This document shows positions 36,131-45,370 of a DNA stretch of 64,000 nt, piece by piece. Numbering within the stretch: the stretch's first letter is position 1; the number at the start of each line of letters is the position of its first letter. Under the pieces are notes generated by a model that ran no database searches, was not told where the DNA came from, and saw nothing but the letters and a program-made list of their open reading frames with translations. The stretch comes from Puniceicoccaceae bacterium (GTDB lineage Bacteria > Verrucomicrobiota > Verrucomicrobiia > Opitutales > Coraliomargaritaceae): positions 26,462 through 90,461 of the forward strand of contig PBYS01000078.1 in the NCBI GenBank assembly GCA_002729725.1, in the 5' to 3' direction. Position numbers and translations under genes: made by a program.

Positions 36131-37198
36131 ATGCCCAAGAAAAAGACTTCCCCCATCCGCGTCGCCATCATCGGCACTGGCGGTATGGCACTCTTCCACG
36201 CGCGCAACTTCGCTCAAGTAGCTGACTGTAAACTAGTCGCAGGCGTTGATACGGATCCGGAACGCCTCGCAGCCTTCGCTGCTGAGCACAGCATCACCGA
36301 GACCTACACAACCACTGCAGAACTACTCGCTAAATCTGAAATCGACGCCGTCTCCATCGTCACCCCCGACCCATTCCACAAAGCCATTGCGCTGGAATGC
36401 CTGGCCGCCGGCAAGCATGTGCTCTGCGAAAAACCACTCGCGCTGAACTATCCCGACGCCAAAGCCATGGCCGACGCCGCTGACAAAGCAGGAGTGATCA
36501 ATATGGTCCACTTCACTTATCGCAATTGGGCCCCGCTACAAAAAATTGCCCACATCGTACAAACGGGCAAAATCGGAGAAATTCGCCATATCGAAGCTAG
36601 CTATCACCAATCCTGGCTGGTCAGTAAACAATGGGGCGACTGGCGCACCAGCCCCAACTGGCTCTGGCGCCTCGATAGTGCGCATGGAAGCAAGGGCGTA
36701 TTGGGCGATGTCGGCGTCCACATATTAGATTTTGCCACCTACCCTGCCGGCAAAATTAAGGAAATCTATTGCCAGCTCAAAACTTTCAAGAAAGCCCCTC
36801 GCAACCGTATCGGTAAATACAAACTCGATGCAAACGACACTGCCGTCATCACAGTAGAATTTGCCAACGGCGCGCTCGGCAGCATCCAGACTACTCGCTG
36901 GATGACCGGCCACCTCAATCGACTTTTTCTGAAAATTTCCGGCACAGCAGGCAGTGTGTCTTTCGACTCAGCACTCAGCAAAACGGCCTATACCATTTGC
37001 AAGGGCGCCGACATCGAAACCGACACCTGGAAAAGCGTTCAAGTCAAAGACACGCCGCACCTCCAACAACGTTTTATCAAGAGCATCCGCACGGGCGTGC
37101 AAGACCAGCCTGATTTCCGCCGTGGAGCCGAAATCCAAAAACTGCTCGATGCCAGCTTCAAGTCAGACGAATTAAGGAGCCCCATCCGCGTGCGCTAG
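36131..37198 (+). CDS. Gfo/Idh/MocA family oxidoreductase
   Basis: A 355-residue NAD(P)-dependent sugar dehydrogenase-like enzyme. The Rossmann domain starts at about residue 8 (RVAIIGTGGMALFHARNF), with GVDTDPERLAAFAAEH after it and the conserved GKHVLCEKPLALN that carries the catalytic lysine. The second domain includes GVLGDVGVHILDFATY, with the Asp/His pair expected in the active site. It is cotranscribed with the ThuA-like gene. The sugar substrate cannot be named. Confidence 0.92.
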   Translation: MPKKKTSPIRVAIIGTGGMALFHARNFAQVADCKLVAGVDTDPERLAAFAAEHSITETYTTTAELLAKSEIDAVSIVTPDPFHKAIALECLAAGKHVLCEKPLALNYPDAKAMADAADKAGVINMVHFTYRNWAPLQKIAHIVQTGKIGEIRHIEASYHQSWLVSKQWGDWRTSPNWLWRLDSAHGSKGVLGDVGVHILDFATYPAGKIKEIYCQLKTFKKAPRNRIGKYKLDANDTAVITVEFANGALGSIQTTRWMTGHLNRLFLKISGTAGSVSFDSALSKTAYTICKGADIETDTWKSVQVKDTPHLQQRFIKSIRTGVQDQPDFRRGAEIQKLLDASFKSDELRSPIRVR

Positions 37199-37257
37199 CA
37201 GACACATGCGCCCGAGATACTCGGCCCCCGCCCAAGGATCCGCCCCGCTGGTATTAA

Positions 37258-38373
37258 TCAATCTCGGCGGATTTCGGGGCGGCCCACATGCCAGTCTCGG
37301 TATTGCCCCGGAGGCCCCACCTCGCCTGCGACGGCGGCGCGCGCAATGTTACTTAATTCCCGTGCACTCACAAAATGCACAATAAAGTCACGCCCGTCGT
37401 TGTAGCGCTGCAGCAGATGCCGATACATCGCTCGCATGCGCTCCCCCAATAAAACTTCTGCATTGCGCTCCACGCATCCATGAGTGTGCATTTTAATAAA
37501 AATCCAATTTTCTCGCCCAAGCACATGCACTTGTTGCCGAATCCAAAGGTCAACACGCTCAGGCGTGGGTATATTGCCGCCAGAAATATCTGCATTTTCG
37601 ATCCGTGGAATTAAGCCAAACTTGCGGCTATGCCAGTTCAGACCAACCGGCCCTTGAACCAACAGGAGCTCGTTATCGTCAGGAGCAAGGCCCACTTCTA
37701 AGCGACGACCGAAATCATGCGATCGCGGCGCTCCTCCTCGATCTTTGGCCCAATATAAATCATTACAAAAGTTACGAGGCTGAGTGGACGAAGGCACCGA
37801 CGGAAAAGTAAAATCCGCGTAACAGCCCGTCTCACGCAAAATATTTAGCTCATTGTTCACCCCACACCAATCCCCATCGGGACGCGAATTACATAAGGCC
37901 CAATTACCATGGATGAAGCCATACTTCGGTAGCCCATTACGATCCTTTCCCAAGATTCCAAACTCGCGATGCAAATAATCCCGAAACTCGATCAGTTGAG
38001 CTCGCAGGCCCGCCTCCGTATCGTCACGATGGTGCAGGTGCACTTCCATTTCCGCGCTGCCCTGCTCTAATAATGGCAATAATTGTGGCACGTAACGCGT
38101 CGCCCCTTCCGGCGCTTCGGCTGGATAAAAGATCGAGTGACAGGGCTGGCGACCATCCGCATCGCGAAACTCGGCTGCAAGTCGAGGCCACTCCTGCAAC
38201 CAACGTGCCACCCGCTGATCACCGATAGCTTGCGTCTGCGAAGCAGCCGGAGACAGTGGTTCATAATGATCACAGAGCGCGAACATTATATGCACAGGCT
38301 GCGAACTCAGTCCCCGCCGGCGCCTAAAAACTGAGCGCACATAAGGGATGAGCCACTTATCAATTGCTTTCAT
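37258..38373 (-). CDS. Polysaccharide-deacetylase-fold protein of the exopolysaccharide locus
   Basis: A 371-residue protein that I read as a divergent NodB/glycoside-deacetylase-like fold, without certainty. Possible metal ligands sit where such enzymes have them: FALCDHYEPL (Asp35, His36), MEVHLHHRDDT (His112, His114, His115) and YGFIHGNWAL (His155). A further KMHTHGCVERN lies near residue 300. No signal peptide is present. It is the last gene of the long minus-strand polysaccharide locus, two bases after a GT4 gene. It may deacetylate a sugar intermediate in the cytoplasm; this is inference. Confidence 0.7.
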   Translation of the reverse strand: MKAIDKWLIPYVRSVFRRRRGLSSQPVHIMFALCDHYEPLSPAASQTQAIGDQRVARWLQEWPRLAAEFRDADGRQPCHSIFYPAEAPEGATRYVPQLLPLLEQGSAEMEVHLHHRDDTEAGLRAQLIEFRDYLHREFGILGKDRNGLPKYGFIHGNWALCNSRPDGDWCGVNNELNILRETGCYADFTFPSVPSSTQPRNFCNDLYWAKDRGGAPRSHDFGRRLEVGLAPDDNELLLVQGPVGLNWHSRKFGLIPRIENADISGGNIPTPERVDLWIRQQVHVLGRENWIFIKMHTHGCVERNAEVLLGERMRAMYRHLLQRYNDGRDFIVHFVSARELSNIARAAVAGEVGPPGQYRDWHVGRPEIRRD

Positions 38374-38375
38374 AT

Positions 38376-39554
38376 CTATTTAAATTCCTCCATAGTCAGC
38401 TTCGATGCATCTTGCGTCATCACATCGGCCAAAACCTGAGCGGCTGCCTCCCAAGTGAATCCAGACATTTTTGCAGCAATCTCCGCGCGGTCAAATCTAG
38501 TCTGCTTTAACTGCCGTAATGAATGAGCAAGTCCTGCCACGATCTCCGTCTCTTCAGTGGAATGAACATCCACCACAAAACCATTGCTACCCAACTCAAC
38601 TAGATGCGGCACTTCCCCCACCGCAGTGGCCACCACAGGGCAACCACATGCCAAAGCCTCAATCACCACGTTGGGCATGCCCTCAGAACGACTACACAAG
38701 CAGAGCGCCGTAGCTAGACGCATGCGCTCGGCTACAAAACTGGGAGCTTGACGCCCCCACCAATCGATTCGGTCCGCGATGCCCAGTTGCCCCGCTAGTC
38801 GCTCCAGCTCCCCAGCTAAAGGTCCCGCACCGATCATGCTTAAGCGCCAGCCCGCGCCGAGTTCAGGCGCAGCGGCTGCAAAAGACTGCAACAAACGAGC
38901 GGGCGCTTTTACATCGACTAAGTTGCCCACAAACAAAATTTCAATTGCCGAGCCCTCCGAAGCAGGCGCTTTATAAGCAAATAGTTCGCGCTCCACACCA
39001 TTATTAAATGCATGTACGCGCTCCGCGGGAAGCCCCGCATCCAGCATATCGCGCCGCAATTGGCTTCCAGGGCAAAATACATGTGGCGCAGCCAGTAAGC
39101 AGCGCTCAACCAGCGGCTTAAATTTACTTTGTCGCATTCTCACACGGAAGTCCGAGCCTAAGACCAGCACCGAATACGGCACTCCCAGTGCTTCACAGAC
39201 AGGGGCCATCGCCACCGCATCTGGATACACAAAGCCTAGCACTACATGCACTGGCTCCTCCGAAGCGGCAATACGCTGCCGCAGCAGTCCTGCAACTGCA
39301 GCCTGATAAAAGCGCCAATGCTGGTGAATCGCAAAACCAGGCGTATACAAATGCCGCGGGTGCCAAACCGTGATGCCATCCATCGTTTCCACACGCGAAG
39401 GCATGGCCCGCTTGCCAGGAAACCAAGGCAGCGGCGCGATCACTTCCACATCATGTCCCAAGCTTCGCAAAGCCTGAAAATGCCGCTGATTGTAAAGAGC
39501 TCGCATGGGCTCTTTGCTATGTGGATACAGATTACTGACTAATAGGACACGCAT
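38376..39554 (-). CDS. Glycosyltransferase family 4
   Basis: A 392-residue GT-B enzyme. The N-terminal domain opens MRVLLVSNLYPHSKEP, a typical acceptor-domain start. The C-terminal donor domain has AIEILFVGNLVDVKAPARLL and the E-x7-E region SRSEGMPNVVIEALACGCPV. Such enzymes move a sugar from a nucleotide donor to a growing lipid-linked oligosaccharide on the cytoplasmic face. It lies between the Wzy-like and deacetylase-like genes with gaps of one to two bases. Donor and acceptor are unknown. Confidence 0.92.
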   Translation of the reverse strand: MRVLLVSNLYPHSKEPMRALYNQRHFQALRSLGHDVEVIAPLPWFPGKRAMPSRVETMDGITVWHPRHLYTPGFAIHQHWRFYQAAVAGLLRQRIAASEEPVHVVLGFVYPDAVAMAPVCEALGVPYSVLVLGSDFRVRMRQSKFKPLVERCLLAAPHVFCPGSQLRRDMLDAGLPAERVHAFNNGVERELFAYKAPASEGSAIEILFVGNLVDVKAPARLLQSFAAAAPELGAGWRLSMIGAGPLAGELERLAGQLGIADRIDWWGRQAPSFVAERMRLATALCLCSRSEGMPNVVIEALACGCPVVATAVGEVPHLVELGSNGFVVDVHSTEETEIVAGLAHSLRQLKQTRFDRAEIAAKMSGFTWEAAAQVLADVMTQDASKLTMEEFK

Positions 39555-39555
39555 C

Positions 39556-40869
39556 TCAGCCCATCGAGTTCATGACTCGAATACTTAAATAAATAAAAAC
39601 CATCGAGGTGACGCTCAAGCACGGCCAGATCCACCACTTACGCTCCCCAATCCAACAGTAATCATTCAGTGCCCGCACACCAGTCTGCCGCGCGACCAAA
39701 GTGTAACAAGCCGCACACATGGCAAAGATTACGAAAAAGGGTAATTGGTAAGTGCGAGAAAGGAAATAACCTGACAGGTACATCCCAGCCAAGCCTGGCA
39801 CCAAACACTTCAACCACAAGCTGAGATGCCGATCCTCTGTGCTTTCAGTTTTGAGCTCCGCCATTTGCCACAAAGAGATAAAGGCAAAGGCAAGGCAGCT
39901 AAACCAAAAGATATACCCAAAAGTCCCAAGCTCGGCATAGGCATGTACAAACGAGTTATGCACCGAGCGATTCTTGGGAATATAATCCGTAATCATGCCA
40001 TAGCCCACACCAAATAAAGGCTTTTGAATGAAGGCGTAATTCGCCTCTCCCCAAAAGTTCACGCGCTCCCGCATCGAGTCGTCCATCAAACCACCCGAAA
40101 AACGAGACGGCAAAAATATCGTGATCAGGAAAACACCACAAAAACAACAAAAGGCAAACTGCTTGACCGACATCATCTTCCGGAAAGCAACACCAGCCGT
40201 CACCACCAAAGATAAAAAGCCACCGCGCGACTCAGTTGTAAAGATCGCCCACACAATCGTAATCAAAACAATCATGGCTGCGATCCGCAGCAGAAAATTA
40301 CTGTAGCGAATCAACACGAATACTGTGAGCGGCAGAGCTAAGGTCAGCAATTGTGCCGTATCATTGGGATCACTGAATATACCAAAATAGTGAGCCTGAT
40401 ACACAAATTCATCTGAACCAGGAATGGGGCGAATCAATGGTTCCGACCCTCCAAATCCAGTGCCGGTTTGAATTTGAAGGATACAATTCACAGAGATAAA
40501 ACAGCACATCAAAACCAAAAATAGGGTGAAAAGCTCCAATCGTTTCACAGTATTTAAGTTAATCCACAAGACCACAAAGGTAATAAATATCTTACCAAAA
40601 TCAGTGACAGACGATACCAAGCCAGACAGGTAGGTATTGGCCAAGTGCGACATCGCCACCGAAAAAAACAAGCCCCCCATCAAGATCCACCAAGGGTTCC
40701 GTTTGTCCGGCATCTTCAGAGTCTTGCCCATTACCTCCAAAGCACAAAATCCAATCGCGAGCGCCTGTGTCAGCAAGACTGGTCGAAAGACCTCCAGTAT
40801 CGGCAATGCCCAATCCTGAGGCCGAATGATCAGGAAGAACAGGTAAATACAGATGAAGAAAAAAGACAT
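39556..40869 (-). CDS. O-antigen ligase/polymerase family protein (Wzy or WaaL type)
   Basis: A 437-residue integral membrane protein with about 11 hydrophobic segments and one large periplasmic loop. I chose ATG 40869 (MSFFFICIYLFFLIIRPQDW) because a longer frame would overlap the upstream GT2 gene. The Wzy_C-type loop includes FGGSEPLIRPIPGSDEFVYQ and later NRSVHNSFVHAYAELGTFGY, in which the histidine is typical. In this context a polymerase that joins lipid-linked repeat units is more likely than an O-antigen ligase. IRPQDWALPILE is also seen in exosortase-associated Wzy-like proteins. Confidence 0.88.
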   Translation of the reverse strand: MSFFFICIYLFFLIIRPQDWALPILEVFRPVLLTQALAIGFCALEVMGKTLKMPDKRNPWWILMGGLFFSVAMSHLANTYLSGLVSSVTDFGKIFITFVVLWINLNTVKRLELFTLFLVLMCCFISVNCILQIQTGTGFGGSEPLIRPIPGSDEFVYQAHYFGIFSDPNDTAQLLTLALPLTVFVLIRYSNFLLRIAAMIVLITIVWAIFTTESRGGFLSLVVTAGVAFRKMMSVKQFAFCCFCGVFLITIFLPSRFSGGLMDDSMRERVNFWGEANYAFIQKPLFGVGYGMITDYIPKNRSVHNSFVHAYAELGTFGYIFWFSCLAFAFISLWQMAELKTESTEDRHLSLWLKCLVPGLAGMYLSGYFLSRTYQLPFFVIFAMCAACYTLVARQTGVRALNDYCWIGERKWWIWPCLSVTSMVFIYLSIRVMNSMG

Positions 40870-40870
40870 G

Positions 40871-41911
40871 CTAAACGGAGCTAGAGTACCTCGGCGCAAA
40901 TAAACAGCCCTTCAAGAAACCGCTGCCCCAAGCTAAATGCATACAGACAATCGCCCGCAGCACACCCAGCTGCAGCTCAACTGGCACCCGCGGACCGCGC
41001 AATTGCATCCCCACGCATAGAGCCGCTGCATAGCCAAGTAAGATGCATGCCAACAGTAAGAAGCCCAATGGATGCAAAAACACGCCTGCCATCAAGGAGG
41101 CGTAGAGCGACAAGGCGAAAACCAGCACCAAGACGGGCGGCATCAGCTGACGCACGCGTAAGGTCGACGGATAGCGCCGCGCCATGCGCGCCTTCCAATA
41201 ACCGTAATTATTGTATTGCTGCCACAATCTAGCATAGGTCGGACGTGAGAAGTAAACACAACGAATCTCCGGGTCAAAATACACGACGCCCCCACTCTGG
41301 CGAATCCTTACGTTGAGCTCGTAGTCTTCGTTCGCCAGCAAGCTCTCGTCATAGGCTCCCACACGGCGGAGTGTCTCCGCTCGAAAGCATCCGTAAGGCA
41401 CTGTATCCACTTCGGCCGCCTCGCCACCGGAGCGATAACTCGCACCGCCCGAGCCGAGTGGGTGCCCCGCCGCAATCGCAATCGCTCGTCCAGCAACAGT
41501 CTCCACCGAGGATTGCACCTCCCACTGCCCGCCCACATTATCCGCACGCCCCGCTTGGATATGTGCCACACAACGCGCCACATAATCCTTCGCGGGGATC
41601 GCATGCGCATCCATACGTAAAATAATGGGCGCCGTGGCAGCCGCAATGCCCAGGTTCAAAGCATGTGGGATCTGACGCGCTGGATTATCCAAGACCTGTA
41701 AGCGCAATTCGGGATGCCGCTGCGACCACGCCGCAATGACTGCTCGCGTCGTATCGGTCGATTGACCATCAATGATGAAGACCTCCATCAAAGACGCCGC
41801 AAAAGTCTGCTGCAGCAAGGCGTTCAGCGTGCGCTCGATCGTCGCCTCTTCGTTGAAGCAAGGAATGATCACGCTCACCTGCCTCGTTTCTTCTGTCCGT
41901 TCGACTTCCAT
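40871..41911 (-). CDS. Glycosyltransferase family 2 with C-terminal membrane segments (ExoA-like)
   Basis: A 346-residue GT2 enzyme. The GT-A domain reads VSVIIPCFNEEATIERTLNA, then VFIIDGQSTDTTRAVIAAW, the donor motif LRMDAHAIPA and LLANEDYELNVRIRQSGG. Two or three hydrophobic segments close the protein (MPPVLVLVFALSLYASLMAG, GFLLLACILLGYAAALCV). This layout resembles ExoA of succinoglycan synthesis. It starts 21 bases after the acetyltransferase gene. Confidence 0.9.
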   Translation of the reverse strand: MEVERTEETRQVSVIIPCFNEEATIERTLNALLQQTFAASLMEVFIIDGQSTDTTRAVIAAWSQRHPELRLQVLDNPARQIPHALNLGIAAATAPIILRMDAHAIPAKDYVARCVAHIQAGRADNVGGQWEVQSSVETVAGRAIAIAAGHPLGSGGASYRSGGEAAEVDTVPYGCFRAETLRRVGAYDESLLANEDYELNVRIRQSGGVVYFDPEIRCVYFSRPTYARLWQQYNNYGYWKARMARRYPSTLRVRQLMPPVLVLVFALSLYASLMAGVFLHPLGFLLLACILLGYAAALCVGMQLRGPRVPVELQLGVLRAIVCMHLAWGSGFLKGCLFAPRYSSSV

Positions 41912-41931
41912 ACAATACTTGAATACGCCCT

Positions 41932-42453
41932 TTATTCTGCGACCGCTTCGCCGTAGATCTTAATGACTTTTGCGGGAACCCCAACTGCAGTCGCGCCATC
42001 GGGCAAATCTTTAGTCACCACCGCGTTCGCGCCGATCTTCACGTCGTCCCCGATCTTCACGGCACCGATAATTTTGGCCCCTGCCCCGATAAAGACACGA
42101 CTCCCGAGTTGGGGTGCTTGGCGCCCTTCGGCTCCAATCGTCACTTGATGCTCAATCATGATGTCATCACCGCCACGCACTTCGCCATTGATCACAATCC
42201 CCTGACTATGAATCAAAACCAACCGCTCTCCAAACTCCGCCCCACGCCCGATGATGCATTGACCAAACCAAACATTCAGTTTGTTAAACATCATCGTCAG
42301 CGGCGTCATGTTGGCCTGTTGCGACCACTGCATCAAACGATAGCAAAGCATCGCAAAGCTGCCATCCGTCAGGCACACTTTAATCAGTGCTCCCGTCGTA
42401 TCACTTTGATACAACCAGCGCGCCTTTGCTTTTAGATCTGCTTTAATAGACAT
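41932..42453 (-). CDS. Serine acetyltransferase-like hexapeptide acyltransferase
   Basis: A 173-residue left-handed beta-helix protein. Hexapeptide repeats run from about residue 68 to 165 (IGRGAEFGERLVLIHSQGIV, GAEGRQAPQLGSRVFIGAGA, AVKIGDDVKIGANAVVTKDL), ending VGVPAKVIKIYG. The start is ATG 42453, whose first base is shared with the stop of yoeB (TGATG), so the gene is translationally coupled to the toxin gene. Within this locus it is more likely to acetylate a sugar than serine. Confidence 0.88.
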   Translation of the reverse strand: MSIKADLKAKARWLYQSDTTGALIKVCLTDGSFAMLCYRLMQWSQQANMTPLTMMFNKLNVWFGQCIIGRGAEFGERLVLIHSQGIVINGEVRGGDDIMIEHQVTIGAEGRQAPQLGSRVFIGAGAKIIGAVKIGDDVKIGANAVVTKDLPDGATAVGVPAKVIKIYGEAVAE

Positions 42454-42737
42454 CAGTAATGGTATTTGCACTGTAAGAAATCGACCTTATTTTCGTAAAC
42501 TCGATACACTAGTCGATCTTCTTGAGTCAACCGCCTCGACCACACATTACCTGGCAAATGCTTGAGAGGCTCTGGCTTGCCGCGTCCCGTAAAAGGATCA
42601 CGCACGACATCTTCCATAAAATCTAAGACTTTAACAGCAAGCTTACGATCATACCGAACCCACTCTTGTAAGTCCTCCCTAAACTGCTTTTGCACGATAC
42701 AAACCCGAGCGACCTGCTCAGAGGCTTTACCTTTCAC
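42453..42737 (-). CDS. yoeB: YoeB-family toxin (mRNA interferase)
   Basis: A 94-residue Txe/YoeB toxin that cuts mRNA in the ribosome A site. It has the conserved VVRDPFTGRGKPEPLKHLPG, then WSRRLTQEDRLVYRV and the terminal KYHY, which cover the catalytic glutamate, arginine and histidine-tyrosine. The start GTG 42737 overlaps the end of the antitoxin gene; a start further in would be closer to the usual 84 residues. The toxin looks intact. Confidence 0.93.
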   Translation of the reverse strand: MKGKASEQVARVCIVQKQFREDLQEWVRYDRKLAVKVLDFMEDVVRDPFTGRGKPEPLKHLPGNVWSRRLTQEDRLVYRVYENKVDFLQCKYHY

Positions 42738-43002
42738 AAGCGAGCTCCTCGCGTAAGGCTTTTGGTTCCACCGCTTCGCCTGCTTGATCCATCGACGAAG
42801 ATAGTGCAGCTAATAAACGCTGCGCATTACGAGGAGAGCGTAACAGGTAAGCTGTCTCCTGTAAACTCGACAGTTCTGCAGCAGGCAAGACGGCAATATC
42901 TTCCGCTCCCCGACGATGAACAATCAAGGGCTCACGACAATCGATCACCTGATCCCATAGCGTAGCAAAATTCGTTCGCGTTTCCGTGTAAGTGGCTTCC
43001 AT
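42727..43002 (-). CDS. yefM: YefM/Phd-family antitoxin
   Basis: A 91-residue antitoxin. The N-terminal DNA-binding part reads TETRTNFATLWDQVIDCREP followed by LIVHRRGAEDIAVLPAAELS, a close fit to YefM, and the C-terminal part (LQETAYLLRSPRNAQRLLAA) wraps the toxin. It overlaps the yoeB start by 11 bases. A YefM-type operator and a TATAAT box lie immediately upstream. Confidence 0.94.
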   Translation of the reverse strand: MEATYTETRTNFATLWDQVIDCREPLIVHRRGAEDIAVLPAAELSSLQETAYLLRSPRNAQRLLAALSSSMDQAGEAVEPKALREELACER

Positions 43003-43003
43003 A

Positions 43004-43053
43004 GTACAGACATCCTGTACGACGATTATATTTTGTCAATGAGGATGTATCAC
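43004..43053 (-). promoter_or_regulatory. Promoter and operator of yefM-yoeB
   Basis: Inverted repeat GTACAG-ACATC-CTGTAC (43004-43020) touches the antitoxin start; YefM is known to bind palindromes with a TGTAC core. On the minus strand a perfect -10 TATAAT lies at 43030-43025, with a weak -35 (GTGATA, 43053-43048) 17 bases further. The -35 falls in the 3' end of the upstream GT4 gene. Confidence 0.7.
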
Positions 43054-44231
43054 CCCATTTCAGAGATACGTGAATCAGCTTCCATTACTTGGCATATAGT
43101 CTGTGCATGCTTCTGATAAGTATATTGCTGCTGACACAGCGCCCGATTCTCCCGCCCAACCACTTCAGCATCGCAGGCATCCACCGCTTGCAAAGCCCGC
43201 ACCAGGTCGGCGATCTCTGTTTGATCAAAAAGAAAGGCTGATTGCATATCCGGCAAAACAGACTGCACGGCTTCGACACGACTCGCCACAATCGGCAGGC
43301 CTGCCCCCATGTATTCAAAGAGTTTGATCGGCGAGCGAAAGGCGTTCACTGCCGGCACAATCCCCACATCCAAAGCTGACAAAAATGACGGAATATCGGC
43401 ATAATCAATCGCGCCTGGTAGCAACAATTGCTGCTGGATCCCCAGTGCCTGCGCCTGCTCCAGCAAGGCCTCGCGCAAGGGGCCATCGCCCGCCAGCACC
43501 AACTTCCTATCCAACTGGCCCGCAAAGGACTGTGCGAAAGCACTTAACAATCGATCCAGCTCGTGCCAAGGCACAAACCAGCCGACAAAGCCATAGGCCC
43601 GATCACCTGCTTGCAATCCGTAGCGCGCACGCAAGTGCTCGCGTGGCTCCAGCTCGCGCCCGAAAAACTGCTGCGCATCCACACCATTGGGCACCACGTG
43701 TATCCGCTCAGGCATGACACCGATCTCAGCAATCCGATCGGCCAAATACTGACTGACTGGAAAGACGGCTTTCGCCCCCAGTAAAATACGACGTTCATTC
43801 TCGCGGCAGCGCTTTGTCAGCACTTGCTTGCGCACACGCTCATCGCCCGCCAATTCGTTCACCTCCAACGCGTAGGGCTTCTTAAATCGCTCCGCAACGC
43901 TTTGCGCAGCATGGCAAAAGAACGCATAGCGCTCATAAATCCAATCACAGCCCTGCATGGCCGCCTGCATCTGTTGAATCGCCGAACGATTATAGGCGAT
44001 CTCACCGCACTCGAAAACGACTTGCGGCGCATAGCGACTCAGGCGCTGCACTAGGCTCTCTCGACTTTGCTTAAAAGGATTACTGCCACGGAACTGACGC
44101 GGATCGCGCCCCGTCGGGCTCGCAAACGACACCTCGTAACCCGCCTCCTCAAAACCTTCCGCAATGCCTGCAATATGCACGCCCTCAGGACCGGTGCCTC
44201 TGGTTCGGAAATGATAGATTACTTTTTTCAA
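43050..44231 (-). CDS. Glycosyltransferase family 4
   Basis: A 393-residue GT-B enzyme, starting MKKVIYHFRTRGTGPEGVHI and with an N-terminal helix that has GIAEGFEEAGYEVSFASPTG. The donor-side domain contains YGFVGWFVPWHELDRLLSAF, VLAGDGPLREALLEQAQALG and FRSPIKLFEYMGAGLPIVAS, the GT4 nucleotide-binding end. It is followed by the toxin-antitoxin pair on the same strand. Confidence 0.9.
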   Translation of the reverse strand: MKKVIYHFRTRGTGPEGVHIAGIAEGFEEAGYEVSFASPTGRDPRQFRGSNPFKQSRESLVQRLSRYAPQVVFECGEIAYNRSAIQQMQAAMQGCDWIYERYAFFCHAAQSVAERFKKPYALEVNELAGDERVRKQVLTKRCRENERRILLGAKAVFPVSQYLADRIAEIGVMPERIHVVPNGVDAQQFFGRELEPREHLRARYGLQAGDRAYGFVGWFVPWHELDRLLSAFAQSFAGQLDRKLVLAGDGPLREALLEQAQALGIQQQLLLPGAIDYADIPSFLSALDVGIVPAVNAFRSPIKLFEYMGAGLPIVASRVEAVQSVLPDMQSAFLFDQTEIADLVRALQAVDACDAEVVGRENRALCQQQYTYQKHAQTICQVMEADSRISEMG

Positions 44232-44245
44232 TTGCGTGGATTCGT

Positions 44246-45370
44246 TTAAAGTTGAGCCGACAAGGATAGATACAAGTCTTCATAGGTCTGAAGACAATGA
44301 CTTTGCGAATAAATACGAGCTCCTGCACTGGATGAAAGCACCTTGACGCGGCGTTCAGGAGCTTCTTGGTAGATTGCCAACAATTGATCTGCCCACGCTC
44401 CGTCATCAGGACATAACACAGTTCCATGCCCGACTTCACGCACGACGTCGCCGCAATCCCCCACATCGGTCACACAGGCATAGAGCCCACTTTCAAGGGC
44501 TTCCAAGAGCGCAACCGACAGGCCTTCACTCAAAGACGGCAAGACAAAAACATCCATCAGCGCCAACCAAGGCTGTGGATCTGTTTGAAAACCGGCAAAG
44601 ACTACAAATTCGCCGATTCCCAAACTTTGTGCCTGTTGCTCAATTGCGGCCCGCTCCGGGCCATCCCCAACCAATAATAAGCGCGGAGGCAGCGCATCCC
44701 CATCCCCCACCTGTTCCAGGAATCGCGCAAACACTGGTAAAAATCGCTCCCAGCCCTTAACCACTGCCAAGCGCCCGACCGAACCGAATACAAAACAATC
44801 CGCGAGCCCGCACTCAGCACGCGCCGCCGCAACCGCCTCCGAGTCCACAGGCTGATAGTCCGCCACCCCATTTGGAATTAAACGTATTTTTTGCTGCGAA
44901 ATGAACTGCTGCGCCACCATCGAATCGCGCGTGCCTCCAGACACAGCGACCACTGCATCCGTCAGACGCGACAAAGCAGCGCTGCGCAAGCGATTCCCCA
45001 TGCCTAAGACGTGCGTATTGGCTCCATGCTGTGTCTGGACATGAGCGACAGCAGATCGCACAGTGCCCAAGACGCCGTATTGTTGCGCCGCCAGGTTGTG
45101 CGAGTGCACGACATCGATCTGCTTTGCCTGCAAAAATTGACGTAAGTCGCGAACCGCGACTCGATCCCAAGGCTTACGATGGCGCTTAGCATCCAAACAA
45201 AAGAGATTCGCCTCGGGCAACCGCTGTGCCAAGTCTCCCAGCTCATCGAGTGTGATCACATAGGTAGAATCATTTCCAAGAGCAGCCAATCGCGCCCGCA
45301 CCCAGCGCACCACAAGTTGCTCCGCACCACCGTGATGGAGGTTGATCACCAAATGCGCAACGCGCTTCAT
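44246..45370 (-). CDS. Glycosyltransferase family 4
   Basis: A 374-residue GT-B enzyme. The start RVAHLVINLHHGGAEQLVVR is typical of GT4 enzymes that carry GGAE at the acceptor side. The donor domain includes FVFGSVGRLAVVKGWERFLP, LLLVGDGPERAAIEQQAQSL and PSLSEGLSVALLEALESGLY (E-x7-E). The start overlaps the end of the acyltransferase gene by four bases. Confidence 0.92.
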   Translation of the reverse strand: MKRVAHLVINLHHGGAEQLVVRWVRARLAALGNDSTYVITLDELGDLAQRLPEANLFCLDAKRHRKPWDRVAVRDLRQFLQAKQIDVVHSHNLAAQQYGVLGTVRSAVAHVQTQHGANTHVLGMGNRLRSAALSRLTDAVVAVSGGTRDSMVAQQFISQQKIRLIPNGVADYQPVDSEAVAAARAECGLADCFVFGSVGRLAVVKGWERFLPVFARFLEQVGDGDALPPRLLLVGDGPERAAIEQQAQSLGIGEFVVFAGFQTDPQPWLALMDVFVLPSLSEGLSVALLEALESGLYACVTDVGDCGDVVREVGHGTVLCPDDGAWADQLLAIYQEAPERRVKVLSSSAGARIYSQSHCLQTYEDLYLSLSAQL

